From positions 248,001-312,000 of the forward strand of contig JAFEBH010000002.1 of NCBI GenBank assembly GCA_018242765.1: a stretch of 64,000 bases of DNA, given 5' to 3'. Made by a program: the position numbers and the translations under genes. Of this stretch, positions 35,467-44,200 are shown one piece after another; positions within the stretch are counted from its first letter, which is position 1, and every line of letters begins with the position of its first letter. Below the pieces are notes generated by a model. The model made no database searches. It was given only the letters and a program-made list of their open reading frames with translations, and had not been told where the DNA came from. The stretch is from Nitrospira sp. (GTDB lineage: Bacteria; Nitrospirota; Nitrospiria; Nitrospirales; Nitrospiraceae).

Positions 35467-36675
35467 ATGGATCAATTTTGGCAGGCTCGACAATTGCTTC
35501 TTGCCGTATTTCTGATGGGATTCGTCAATGCCGGCTGTGCCACGGCCAGCCTCGCAGACAGTGCCAAGCCCCAGGAGCAACTCTCCGACCCGCTCCCCTT
35601 GGAAGTTCAGCTTGATTCTTCGACTGTTCTCCAAGCCCAAACCGACGAGCTTGCACCCAAACAACCGGAGGCGGAGGAAGTCGTTCCGGCACAACCACAA
35701 ACCGAGCTACCCCCAACCGAGCAGCCGCAAGACCTTGAGGTCCCTCCTGCTCAGGCCACGGACACCACTCCGGCTATTCAGCCGCCAGCGGACAGCCCGT
35801 CGCCTGCTCAACCAGCAATTGTGGAACCCACTCCTGCACGCCTGGATGTTAACCCATCCATCGAACTGACGGGCCGGGTCTGGCGAGCCAAGCCAGGGAT
35901 CGTCTTTCTCAAAACACCGATCGGGCTCATGTCGCTCAGCTCAAAAACCACGCTAAAGTCTCTCCCTGCCTCGCAAGAAGTGTCCTTCATGGTCCACGAC
36001 GACTATATCGTCATTGACATCGTGCGGCGAACTGATGGGACCTTCGTCCACCGCTACCTCACCGGACCGTTCAAGCGAGACACCGGAGACAGTACAAAAC
36101 TACTGCTGTGGACGCCAAACGGGGGATTAAGAGGGTTCCGAATGGGAACCTATGAATCTGCACTCACCGCCCCCAAGACCGGCGAGTTTGTGACGGTGGA
36201 AGTGGATGGCACAGGGAGCATCGTCGGGGTACATGACATCCAATTCGATCTGCAGATCGGCCAGATCGCCCCCCCAGGGAATAAGGTCCATCTCTTGCTC
36301 ACCGGCACGATCTCCAAAATGAAGTCGAATTTTCTCTTCCTCAAGACACCCATCGGCATCGTCAACGTCAACACAAAGATCGGCATCAAGAATGCCAAGA
36401 TCGGGCAGACTATGACTTTGCACATGCATAACGACTCCGTCGTCGCAGATCTTGCGGCATCCAGCGATTCGGCTCTGATCCGCCGTTTCGTCACAGGCCC
36501 CTTGGACTTCACCGCTCCTGATCATGCCACGGTTCGACTCTGGACTCCGGAGGGAGAACAGACCTACTCCGTCGGAGCTGGCAGAACCGCGTTGAACGGA
36601 GCACGAGAGGGAACCCCCATTACCCTAGAGCTCGACGGGAGCAGCGAGGTCATTGAGCTGCATCGCGTGAAGTAG
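35467..36675 (+). CDS. Lipoprotein with two tandem beta-rich repeats
   Basis: 402 residues. The leader ends in the lipobox GFVNAGCATAS. Residues ~35-130 are Pro/Glu/Gln/Ala-rich, a probable periplasm-spanning spacer. Two repeats follow, ~125 residues each: the first has GIVFLKTPIGLMSLSSKTTL then VHRYLTGP and LLLWTPNG, the second FLFLKTPIGIVNVNTKIGIK then RRFVTGP and VRLWTPEG. The FLKTPIG and (T)GP...LWTP(N/E)G anchors make the duplication clear. The family is not recognised. It probably sits at the outer membrane. The next gene downstream is an ECF sigma factor. Confidence 0.8.
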   Translation: MDQFWQARQLLLAVFLMGFVNAGCATASLADSAKPQEQLSDPLPLEVQLDSSTVLQAQTDELAPKQPEAEEVVPAQPQTELPPTEQPQDLEVPPAQATDTTPAIQPPADSPSPAQPAIVEPTPARLDVNPSIELTGRVWRAKPGIVFLKTPIGLMSLSSKTTLKSLPASQEVSFMVHDDYIVIDIVRRTDGTFVHRYLTGPFKRDTGDSTKLLLWTPNGGLRGFRMGTYESALTAPKTGEFVTVEVDGTGSIVGVHDIQFDLQIGQIAPPGNKVHLLLTGTISKMKSNFLFLKTPIGIVNVNTKIGIKNAKIGQTMTLHMHNDSVVADLAASSDSALIRRFVTGPLDFTAPDHATVRLWTPEGEQTYSVGAGRTALNGAREGTPITLELDGSSEVIELHRVK

Positions 36676-36750
36676 GTTGAGCCCTTCCACTTTCCGTCTT
36701 CCTCCTTCGTCTTGACTCTCTTTTCTCTCCCCCCGTAGACTGCGCGACGT

Positions 36751-37374
36751 ATGAATGCATCACCCAGGACAGGCCGCCAGCCAGAGAAAGTCTCGGCTCA
36801 GGCACAATCGGCAAAAAACTTTGATACACTGTACCGAGACCATGTCGATCTCATGTATCGCTTCGCTCACCGCTTATGTGGGGAAGCGGAAGCGGCGAAA
36901 GATCTGGTTCAGGAGACTTTTTTGAATGCCTATCGAGGCCTCGACCAATTCCGTGGCGATGCCCAGATTTCGACGTGGTTGTACACGATCGCTTCGCGGG
37001 CCTGCCTCCGCATGCGACGGAAGCGGAAAGGGGCTCCGGAGCGAGAGTTATCGCTCGAGGAATTTATCCCCACCTCCGACGGTGAATTTCGGTTACAGAT
37101 TCCGGTCGATGGCCTGAGCCCCGAAGCGGCACTGCACAATAAGCAGCTGCGGGAAGCACTCGACACGGCAATCAATCAACTGCCGAAGAAGTATAAGATG
37201 GTCTTGGTGCTCCGCGATATGGAAGGATTGAGCGCCAAGGAGGTTGGAACCATCATGGGGTTGAATGAACGGGCCGTGAAATCACGACTACACAGGGCTC
37301 GATTGTTCGTTCGGCGTCACCTCAGTGCACGAGGGCTCGGGGAACCACACAGTCGCCATAATCACCGCGGATGA
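36751..37374 (+). CDS. ECF sigma factor (sigma-70 family)
   Basis: 207 residues. Region 2 (NFDTLYRDHVDLMYRFAHRL and AAKDLVQETFLNAYRGLDQF, then ISTWLYTIASRACLRMRRKR) and region 4 (INQLPKKYKMVLVLRDMEGL and SAKEVGTIMGLNERAVKSRL) are clear. A short Arg/His tail follows. Role: alternative sigma factor for envelope or other stress response. It is followed by a zinc-finger anti-sigma gene and an exported protein, a typical ECF unit. The end of the gene overlaps the longest frame of the next gene, but a later start fits. Confidence 0.93.
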   Translation: MNASPRTGRQPEKVSAQAQSAKNFDTLYRDHVDLMYRFAHRLCGEAEAAKDLVQETFLNAYRGLDQFRGDAQISTWLYTIASRACLRMRRKRKGAPERELSLEEFIPTSDGEFRLQIPVDGLSPEAALHNKQLREALDTAINQLPKKYKMVLVLRDMEGLSAKEVGTIMGLNERAVKSRLHRARLFVRRHLSARGLGEPHSRHNHRG

Positions 37375-37396
37375 GGTAACAGAGGAACGGTTCCAT

Positions 37397-37702
37397 ATGA
37401 CACGACGTCGCACGTCCACACACCCACGATCATCGACATCGACTCGGCGGAAACAGGCGCATGGGAAAGCCCACTGCTTGCGTATCCTACGCCAGTTGTC
37501 CGCCTACATCGACGACGAGCTCTCTGGAGATATTTGCCAGGAAATTCGTCGACACCTGGGCGCCTGCCCGAATTGTGAAACCTTCGTGACGTCACTGCGC
37601 CAGACGGTGTCGCTCTGTCGCCATAGCCCGATGCCAACGTTATCAGCCGCAAGCCGGACGTTGATGCGGAAAAAGATCTTGGAAACCTCTCGCACTCGCT
37701 AA
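37397..37702 (+). CDS. Anti-sigma factor, zinc-finger (zf-HC2) type
   Basis: 101 residues from ATG 37397, preceded by AGAGGAACGG. The basic Ser/Thr-rich N-terminus leads to the motif LSAYIDDELSGDICQEIRRH and LGACPNCETFVTSLRQTV, where His plus CxxC form the zinc-binding HC2 site. There is no membrane segment, so this would be a soluble anti-sigma. It starts 22 bp after the sigma gene. A frame extending to 37325 overlaps the sigma gene. Function as antagonist is inferred from context. Confidence 0.85.
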   Translation: MTRRRTSTHPRSSTSTRRKQAHGKAHCLRILRQLSAYIDDELSGDICQEIRRHLGACPNCETFVTSLRQTVSLCRHSPMPTLSAASRTLMRKKILETSRTR

Positions 37703-37731
37703 CCGTACAATAGCCTGACCAACTTCTTATC

Positions 37732-39438
37732 ATGACCATGACACATTTTCGTGGAATCCTCCTTCTCTCTGGACTTTTGACAGCTGGCGTGATGAACCTG
37801 TCCGATGTGGCGATCGCAGGGCCGAAACCGTCACGCCCCGCAGCCGAACATAAGGCCGCCCATCCCGCTGCCATCGATACCGCCCTTCGCTATGCCACGG
37901 CCCTGGCCAACGGGGACAAGCTCACGACCTGGCAACTCGACTTTGCATGCCAGTACAGATCAGTGACACCTTCTTCTGATAAGGCCACACCTTCCGCCGC
38001 ACAGGCTCCTTCCTACGATGAGTGTTGGAAGGCGCTCACGGGAGGACATAGTCCATTCCTGAATCGGTCGGATGTCGCGATGGATATTCTTTGGCCCAGC
38101 ACCGGCCCTCTCGTATTTTATGGGGATACGCTGGCCAGTGCACAAGCCTCGGCCTTTGTGATGGATGTGCTCGGGGCCTCCCCTCCGGGAACAGGGCTTG
38201 ATCTTGTGGTCACCGGGAGCCGCACCATCTCGAACGGATCCTTCCGATTGAAACCGAATGGGACGGTGATCGGAGTGCCCGCGACGTTGGTCGACCTCAC
38301 CGTTCGCTACCATGACCCGCTCACCTCCCCGGTCGCATACGGGCCTGGCACGGCTCACTGGACCAGCACCATCAAACGTGAACGCCGCGCCATCAAATCC
38401 ATGACCACGCAATGGATCGTGCTCAGCGGACTACGGCCCCATGGGTTTCCGCGCGATACCGCCGTCGTTCATCTCCCTGTGGACACCAAGACTGAAGCTC
38501 CAGGTATGGTCCAGGAACGTATCCCGTTCACAACCGAGAAGAGCCGCGCCCTTCCTGACTCCATCGTCTGGTGGGGTCCCACCGACCAACCAGGTACACT
38601 GACAGCGGCTGCGGCTCGAGCTGCCTCATTTCCCGAGCTCCGCGATCGCGTGGCACTCCTCAATCGCATCCTCCTCATTGATCCACAACAGGCGGAGGCA
38701 CTCACCGTCTTAACCAAGAATCTCTATACCGTGCTGCTGCAGGATGCGGCCCGGAACCACAAGCTCCTCATCAAGGATCCTGCCCTCGCCCAGACGGTCA
38801 ACGAGTTTTATTGGACGATCGCCGCCGCGTCGGACCGCCTCGATCTGTCGTTGGGGATGGAGGTCGGTGGGTTTTCAGAACCGACTTCTGCGGATCTACT
38901 GTACCGACTCTTGCCGGCACTCCAAACCCTCGTACGAACCCATCCTGAGCAGTTGGAGAACCGATTCCGGCTTGGGAGGGCCTATCGATGGAACAATGAC
39001 CAGGTGCCGATGATCCAGACGTTCGAAGCCTTGGTCAACGACATTCCCGCTGATCGAAAGAGCCTCAAGGCTGAAGCCCTGTTACAACTGGCCTGGTCTC
39101 GCATCAACAAGGTCGCGTGGAATCGAATCCTGCACGATCAGGACAGTGTCCGCGCGTATGACGACGCGAAGGCTTCGCTGGAGCTCGCGGAACGGCCACT
39201 CGATAAGTTTCTCGCCGAATACGCCATGGCCTACAGCATGATCTTCATGCCCAACTATGGAGACAAAGGGCAGATGTTACACCACCTCACCGAGGCCAAA
39301 CACTGGTTCGATGGCATCCCCGGCAAAGACGACGAGGTCTGGCGCTATTTCTTGCATAGCTCACTGCTGAAGGCCGTGCTCGATGCGGACCCAATGTTTC
39401 AGCCAATCCTAGCCTCAGCAGAAAAACCTAAAGAATAG
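37732..39438 (+). CDS. Large exported protein, TPR-like, function unknown
   Basis: 568 residues. A signal peptide (GILLLSGLLTAGVMNLSDVAIAG) is followed by a mixed region with SYDECWKALTG and a beta-rich middle (VVTGSRTISNGSFRLKPNG). The C-terminal half has helical repeat patterns: LLNRILLIDPQQAEALTVL, ENRFRLGRAYRWNNDQVPMI and LQLAWSRINKVAWNRI, resembling TPR units. I do not recognise the family. It follows the sigma/anti-sigma pair by ~30 bp and is probably in the same operon, hence a possible member of the stress regulon. Confidence 0.7.
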   Translation: MTMTHFRGILLLSGLLTAGVMNLSDVAIAGPKPSRPAAEHKAAHPAAIDTALRYATALANGDKLTTWQLDFACQYRSVTPSSDKATPSAAQAPSYDECWKALTGGHSPFLNRSDVAMDILWPSTGPLVFYGDTLASAQASAFVMDVLGASPPGTGLDLVVTGSRTISNGSFRLKPNGTVIGVPATLVDLTVRYHDPLTSPVAYGPGTAHWTSTIKRERRAIKSMTTQWIVLSGLRPHGFPRDTAVVHLPVDTKTEAPGMVQERIPFTTEKSRALPDSIVWWGPTDQPGTLTAAAARAASFPELRDRVALLNRILLIDPQQAEALTVLTKNLYTVLLQDAARNHKLLIKDPALAQTVNEFYWTIAAASDRLDLSLGMEVGGFSEPTSADLLYRLLPALQTLVRTHPEQLENRFRLGRAYRWNNDQVPMIQTFEALVNDIPADRKSLKAEALLQLAWSRINKVAWNRILHDQDSVRAYDDAKASLELAERPLDKFLAEYAMAYSMIFMPNYGDKGQMLHHLTEAKHWFDGIPGKDDEVWRYFLHSSLLKAVLDADPMFQPILASAEKPKE

Positions 39439-39563
39439 TCGCCTCGTTTTTTTCTAAGCCTTGCTTCATCAGGCAACCATCATAAAGCCGTCATTAGTTC
39501 TGCGCATCTGATGCCAACGACACCGCACTCTTGCGGGCTTTTCTTTCGAACAATAAGCTGGAG

Positions 39564-39843
39564 TTACAGCACACCACGCTCTATCTCCTGCAGGTACATG
39601 AAGTCGGGCGCTTTGACACCGGCTTTTCTTCGGATTTACCAGTTCAGGAGACTCGAAGAAACGTCGAGCCTTGTCCAGCGAGGACCATTCCGAGAAGTGA
39701 ACGATCTTATTGGCATCGTTGTCATAGCGCAGCAATTGGTAGCTGATTTCTCCAGCCCGTTTTCTCATGCCAGCGGCTTGGTCAAAAATTGTCTTCCATG
39801 CCGGATACGCATCGACCTCATGAATGATTAGAACATATTGCAT
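39564..39843 (-). pseudogene. Frameshifted antibiotic-biosynthesis-monooxygenase (ABM) domain protein
   Basis: From ATG 39843 the frame reads MQYVLIIHEVDAYPAWKTIF, then AGEISYQLLRYDNDANKIVH, WSSLDKARRFFESPELVN. Expected continuation IRRKAGVKAPDFMYLQEIE and RGVL appears in another frame and ends at TAA 39564-39566. A single-base change near 39640 separates the two. The intact gene would give ~93 residues, a normal ABM/DUF size. It is either a real frameshift or a sequence error. The frame used by the broken gene runs on to 39469. Confidence 0.75.
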
Positions 39844-39960
39844 GCAAGTGCCTATAATGCTGCGGATCGCCATGCGGTGCAATAAGTCGTTGGACGCCAG
39901 AACTGTCTTTCAATTGGCCGTCCCGATGTTTCATCGCGAGGGACACAGTCTTAACTCTGA

Positions 39961-40746
39961 TTAGTCACTCCTAATCGGGTATGGCCCTCGGTCTAGCAGA
40001 AGGATTCCGGAAGTACTTGCTGGTTCAGCGGACTGGAAGTCGACCTCAATGTCGACGCAATCGTTGATCACGATTTTCCAGACTGCAGAGAGAAGATGAG
40101 GCGAGCGGAACCTCGCTAATTCGAGGTGTTCGGATCGGCCATCAAATCTGCTTACGGGGACTGGCTCACGCAAGAGCCCGAGGTACTGCTGCACTTGGTT
40201 TTTCGGATTAGGCCTTCCGTGTACAAGGAGATTACGGATTAGTCGTACTTCCGCAAATCGAGGTGGCAGTCTTGAGAGATCCGTCCAATCTTGATTGACG
40301 GATGCGGATTCACAGATAGCATCGAGCATCACGAAACGTAGAGTTACATCCTCCGTATGGCGTGCGATTTCCCAAGCGTCGAGTCTGAACTGAACACCTT
40401 CGCTCTCCCACCCGCAGTGTCTCGGTGGCATCTGAACTTGATGATCCCATGCCGCGATAACCCGAACTGCGATTGAGCCGGGTGAAGGTTCGGCGCGTAA
40501 GGATGTGGCTCTGAGAAGCCTGCCCGTCAACGCATTTACCCGGAAAAGCTCGCGCGCAATCCATTGAGCACCACGGTTTCGGAAGTGATCACTCGCCTCA
40601 TCAGGAGTGCGGTCAAGGTTAAACTCTACTGACTCCCCACGAATTCGACAGTTCGCTTGCGCGAGTAGGGAGCTTTCTGGTTCACGAAGTCCAGGGATAC
40701 TGCATAGAAATAAATAGGATGAGTCAGAGTCTGATGGCTCGCACAT
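39961..40746 (-). CDS. HEPN-like hypothetical protein
   Basis: 261 residues. No known name. Near residue 170 the stretch FAEVRLIRNLLVHGRPNPKN contains R-N-L-L-V-H, which fits the Rx4-6H motif of HEPN RNases. VTLRFVMLDAICESASV upstream suits the helical core. No adjacent MNT-type antitoxin gene was found. Arg and Ser content and GC differ from housekeeping neighbours, and the region around it holds other broken genes, suggesting an accessory island. HEPN is an inference from one motif. Confidence 0.5.
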   Translation of the reverse strand: MCEPSDSDSSYLFLCSIPGLREPESSLLAQANCRIRGESVEFNLDRTPDEASDHFRNRGAQWIARELFRVNALTGRLLRATSLRAEPSPGSIAVRVIAAWDHQVQMPPRHCGWESEGVQFRLDAWEIARHTEDVTLRFVMLDAICESASVNQDWTDLSRLPPRFAEVRLIRNLLVHGRPNPKNQVQQYLGLLREPVPVSRFDGRSEHLELARFRSPHLLSAVWKIVINDCVDIEVDFQSAEPASTSGILLLDRGPYPIRSD

Positions 40747-41263
40747 TGCGTTTTCGTAACTACCTGGAATTTCGCGGAACAGCGAGATCTGCCGGAACCA
40801 AAGTTGGCAGCGCCTTCAGCAGGCTACCGAACTATGTTTAGGCGGATCCGCGCAAAAAATCAGATATGCCAGTTCCTGTCCACCTGATACGCCGCTAACG
40901 TTCACGAACCATATGCCATACCTGTCATCGTTTCAATGAGTTACGACTGGACGACCATTGAGTACAGGTTCTTATGGGGATCGGCATAAGCCCCCTCTTT
41001 GAGAAGGTTCACATCCCTAGCCCACCGCTTTTCAAGCCGATGATCGATCAGTTTAGATCGCGTGGAACCTACTCTGACATACCTCAAGTCTCATTGATCC
41101 GCCCTGTGCTTACCGGTCCCCTTCACCCATTCGGTGTACTCGCAAATTCAATCTTCTGGGCGATAGCGAAGGAACGGTCCGCTTATTACCATGCATCAAG
41201 CATAGAGGATGGGCCAAACACTCTTCTACGGAACATAGGAGGTTTCAAACAAGGAGGTGCTCT
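40747..41263. other. Intergenic region without a supported gene
   Basis: About 517 bp. A plus-strand frame 40974-41267 has no ribosome binding site or domain and was not accepted. The last bases provide the strong ribosome binding site for the 42-residue membrane peptide. Confidence 0.4.
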
Positions 41264-41392
41264 ATGAGTGATCTTCACCTAAAAGACGTCAAGGACGACC
41301 TCACACACGAGCCAGGATGGGTATATCTGTATGGCGCACTTCTTATCGGGGTCGTTGGATTTGCGCTCTATTTCGGCGGTTTCATGAGGTGA
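41264..41392 (+). CDS. 42-residue single-pass membrane peptide
   Basis: ATG 41264 is preceded by AAGGAGGTGCTCT, a near-perfect ribosome binding site. The product is MSDLHLKDVKDDLTHEPGW then VYLYGALLIGVVGFALYFGG and FMR. It has an acidic N-terminal part and one membrane helix. Such peptides often attach to respiratory or transport complexes, but no partner gene lies nearby and I do not recognise a family. A hairpin (41464-41491) is downstream. Confidence 0.65.
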   Translation: MSDLHLKDVKDDLTHEPGWVYLYGALLIGVVGFALYFGGFMR

Positions 41393-41463
41393 GTCGTGTG
41401 TAGCTGATTGCCGCAACTGGAGTGCGAAGAAGCGAGTGCCTACTATCCAGAACGGGAGAAGGG

Positions 41464-41491
41464 GCCGGAGCCGTGTTCAAACGGCTCTGGC
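41464..41491 (+). terminator. Hairpin, possible terminator
   Basis: GCCGGAGCCGT (41464-41474) pairs with ACGGCTCTGGC (41481-41491) with one wobble around a 6-base loop. No T tract follows, so terminator function is uncertain. Confidence 0.4.
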
Positions 41492-41512
41492 ACGAGGGAG
41501 GTACTTGTCAAC

Positions 41513-41707
41513 TCAGCAAGTTCCACGGGTTTCCAGCCCTTCCTGAATGGCATTCTTCAATATCTGAGATGTGGCGCTGTCCTGATCGCGCCGAGTTTGA
41601 TCGTGGATATATTCACTGCCATTCGTGAATTTCCCACGTTCGATCTGAGCCTTGATCCATTGCCCCTGCTACTCTGTGACAGTGGTCGCCTTGCGTATCG
41701 TTCCCAT
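41513..41707 (-). pseudogene. ParD-family antitoxin remnant with internal stop
   Basis: From ATG 41707, preceded by GGAGGTCTCGCG, the frame reads MGTIRKATTVTE, then a TAG stop, then QGQWIKAQIERGKFTNGSEY and IHDQTRRDQDS to TGA 41513. Only the stop interrupts the ribbon-helix-helix ParD pattern (TVTEQ..WIKAQIE.G.(F/Y)TN.SEYI.D..RR(D/E)Q). CAG at the corresponding position would restore it, but the stop is followed by CAG, so a one-codon event is likely. No ParE-like toxin follows. Confidence 0.75.
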
Positions 41708-41828
41708 CGCGAGACCTCCGATATAAAATTATACGATTGAAGCAGCTGAGCGCTTTCTTGAGCATGTGAGAAACCGTTGCCTCCGGCCAGCATGGCCTTT
41801 TGACCCCGCTTCACGTATCGTACGTGTG

Positions 41829-42548
41829 ATGTTTCGCCTGAGACCTCACGATCTTCGCTTCCCACCCGTTGAGCAGGCCACTCCTGAAGGCCTGCTTGCT
41901 GTCGGCGGGGACCTTCGTCCCGAGCGATTACTCGAAGCGTACCGGCACGGCATCTTCCCCTGGTACAACGAGGGCGATCCCATTCTCTGGTGGTCACCGG
42001 ACCCGCGTGCCGTGCTGTTCCCCTCAAAGCTCCACATTCCGCGTAGTCTGAAGAAAAGACTTCGCTCGAATGTCTTTACCGTCACGCTCGACACCTGCTT
42101 TCGCCAGGTTATGGAACAATGTGCGGGCCCGCGTCCGCAATATCCGGATGGTGGGACTTGGATTACTGGGGATATGTTGGACGCCTATACCGGCTTGCAT
42201 GAACTCGGCTACGCCCACTCGGTCGAGAGTTGGCAAGAGGGTCGGTTGGTCGGGGGAGTCTATGGTGTAGCAATCGGTGGCGCCTTCTTTGCCGAATCCA
42301 TGTTCACCAGGGTCGATGACGCATCAAAGGTTGCGCTCGTGAGGCTTGCCCGGCAACTCCAGCTCTGGAACTTTCGACTCATCGATTGCCAACAATCCTC
42401 TCCCCATGTCATGCGGTTCGGGGCCGAAGAAATTCCACGCTCGGACTTCATGCATCAGCTCATCGCGGCGCTCATGCTTCCCGATCGACGGGGTCAATGG
42501 GAGTTCGATAAGGGATGGGATACGGAACGATCGAGGGAGTCTGGTTAA
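41829..42548 (+). CDS. aat: Leucyl/phenylalanyl-tRNA-protein transferase
   Basis: 239 residues from ATG 41829. The family landmarks are GLLAVGGDLRPERLLEAYRH and GIFPWYNEGDPILWWSPDPR, then WITGDMLDAYTGLHELGYAH and SVESWQEGRLVGGVYGVAIG, ending LIDCQQSSPHVMRFGAEEIP. Role: N-end rule, attaching Leu or Phe to proteins with basic N-termini. No clear ribosome binding site; a longer frame to 41766 has no family support. The ClpS/ClpA partners are not in the window. Confidence 0.96.
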   Translation: MFRLRPHDLRFPPVEQATPEGLLAVGGDLRPERLLEAYRHGIFPWYNEGDPILWWSPDPRAVLFPSKLHIPRSLKKRLRSNVFTVTLDTCFRQVMEQCAGPRPQYPDGGTWITGDMLDAYTGLHELGYAHSVESWQEGRLVGGVYGVAIGGAFFAESMFTRVDDASKVALVRLARQLQLWNFRLIDCQQSSPHVMRFGAEEIPRSDFMHQLIAALMLPDRRGQWEFDKGWDTERSRESG

Positions 42549-42551
42549 CTA

Positions 42552-42741
42552 GCCTGTATTATTCATGACAGTTCATCGCGAAATCGCCCAGCCGCGTTGT
42601 GAGATCGGCGCACGGAGCCGGGAGGACCTGAGGCGTACTCGTGCAGTACGTCGAGGGGCCAAGGGGCGAGTCCGCCGACCACAGGCTTGTCGGAACAGCG
42701 GATCGGCGATTGCAGCAGAAGTGATCATGAATAATACGGGC
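42552..42741. repeat. MITE-like element (190 bp) with 17-bp terminal inverted repeats
   Basis: Left end GCCTGTATTATTCATGA (42552-42568) and right end TCATGAATAATACGGGC (42725-42741) are inverted with 16 of 17 matches. The interior has no coding frame and contains a palindromic block (GTACTCGTGCAGTAC at 42642-42656). It lies between aat and the rhodanese gene. No transposase inside, so it would be non-autonomous. Confidence 0.75.
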
Positions 42742-42815
42742 TGGCAGCGAACCCCCATTTGACAGCCTTTTCTTCACTCGCTTATGATTTGTTTCAATAA
42801 AAAGGAGGCGGTCAC

Positions 42816-43136
42816 ATGAGTTTTACGATTACACCGAAAGAGCTGAAGGCTCGGATCGATAAAGGGGATCTGTTGGTACTTTTGGACGTCCGTGAGCCCT
42901 GGGAAAACCAGTTGGCTAGGCTGGATAACTCCATGCTGATTCCACTCGGTACGTTACCTCAGTCACTGTCCAAATTGGATAGAGACACCGAGATTATTGC
43001 GTACTGCCACCACGGCATGCGCAGCGGCGATGCAACGGGATTCCTGCTTCAACAGGGATTTTCGAACGTGAAGAATTTGATCGGTGGGATCGATGCCTGG
43101 TCGGTTCAAGTGGACGGGACCGTACCGCGGTACTGA
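42816..43136 (+). CDS. Rhodanese-domain protein
   Basis: 106 residues, one rhodanese domain. LLVLLDVREPWENQLARLDN and IIAYCHHGMRSGDATGFLLQ include the catalytic Cys in the YCHHGMRS loop, and NVKNLIGGIDAWS closes the fold. Role: sulfur transfer or persulfide carrier, cytoplasmic. AAGGAGGCGGTCAC precedes the ATG. No partner is adjacent. Confidence 0.93.
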   Translation: MSFTITPKELKARIDKGDLLVLLDVREPWENQLARLDNSMLIPLGTLPQSLSKLDRDTEIIAYCHHGMRSGDATGFLLQQGFSNVKNLIGGIDAWSVQVDGTVPRY

Positions 43137-43237
43137 TCCAACGCAGAACGCCGGCTACTTTGCATCCGTTGCTCTCGGCAAACTCGCAAACAACTGAACC
43201 GAGTTCAGCTTGCGCTTAATGAGTAGCGGACGGACAG

Positions 43238-44161
43238 TTATCGAGTCTTCCCTTGGAAGAACTCCACTGTCTGCTTGAGCCCCTCTGCGAGATCCATCTT
43301 GGCCTCCCACCCAAGCTCCTGTTTGATCCGCGCCGCGTCAACCACGCTTCGAATCTGCTCGCCGGCTTTGGCAGGGCCATGAACTTCCTTGGCGCTTGAC
43401 CCGGTTAATGTCGCCAACATGCGGAACAGTTCGTTCACGGATGTTTCCGCCCCGGTTCCGACGTTATAGACTCCATGCGCATCCTGCCCCATGGCGGCAA
43501 GGTTGGCCTCCGCCACATCTTCGACAAACACAAAATCTCTGGTTTGGCGGCCATTGCCGTTAATGATGGGCTGCTCCCCGTTCAACATCTTTTGAATGAA
43601 GATCGCCACCACACCCGCCTCGCCTTCCGGATCCTGTCTCGGTCCGTAGACGTTGGCGTAGCGGAGGCTGACCACGGGAATCCCGCCGACTCGCTGGAAG
43701 TACGATAAGTAGTGCTCGCCGCACAGCTTACTGATGCCATAGGGCGACAAGGGATTGGTGACATGCGATTCCGGAGCCGGAAAGGCCTCTTGTTCCCCGT
43801 AAATCGCCCCACCGGACGAGGAGAACACCACTTTTCGGCACCCGTACCGAACCGCTTGTTGCAACACGTTCATGGTACCCAACACATTGACCTGGGCATC
43901 AAAGACCGGATCCGCCACGGAATTGCGCACGCTCACCTGTGCCGCAAGATGCAGCACGATGTTCGGACGTTCATTGCGAAAAATCCGTTCGAGACGCCAG
44001 CTGGTAATGTCGGTTTTATAGAGGCTTGCCGCGCGATTGACATTCTTGCGCTTCCCGGTCACCAGATTGTCGACGATGACAACTTGATGCCCCTCCTCAA
44101 TCAGTCGATCCACTACATGCGATCCGATAAACCCTGCCCCACCCGTGACGAGTACTTTCAT
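43238..44161 (-). CDS. NAD-dependent sugar epimerase, UDP-glucose 4-epimerase-like
   Basis: 307 residues, extended SDR. The Rossmann motif is VTGGAGFIGSHVVDRL, followed by VFSSSGGAIYGE and the active-site YxxxK in SPYGISKLCGEHYLSYF. VSLRYANVYGPRQDP and FVEDVAEANL are typical of GalE-like enzymes. Role: nucleotide-sugar epimerisation or dehydration for cell-envelope glycans; the exact substrate cannot be read. GAGGGCCA lies before the ATG. It is followed 39 bp away by tlyA upstream on the same strand. Confidence 0.93.
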   Translation of the reverse strand: MKVLVTGGAGFIGSHVVDRLIEEGHQVVIVDNLVTGKRKNVNRAASLYKTDITSWRLERIFRNERPNIVLHLAAQVSVRNSVADPVFDAQVNVLGTMNVLQQAVRYGCRKVVFSSSGGAIYGEQEAFPAPESHVTNPLSPYGISKLCGEHYLSYFQRVGGIPVVSLRYANVYGPRQDPEGEAGVVAIFIQKMLNGEQPIINGNGRQTRDFVFVEDVAEANLAAMGQDAHGVYNVGTGAETSVNELFRMLATLTGSSAKEVHGPAKAGEQIRSVVDAARIKQELGWEAKMDLAEGLKQTVEFFQGKTR

Positions 44162-44200
44162 TGGCCCTCCTGAATGAACACTTCACTATTCCGATGCTTC

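Noticed and set aside
40974..41267. Plus-strand frame ending in ATGA overlap with the membrane peptide
   Set aside because: No ribosome binding site or family features; the overlap is likely chance.
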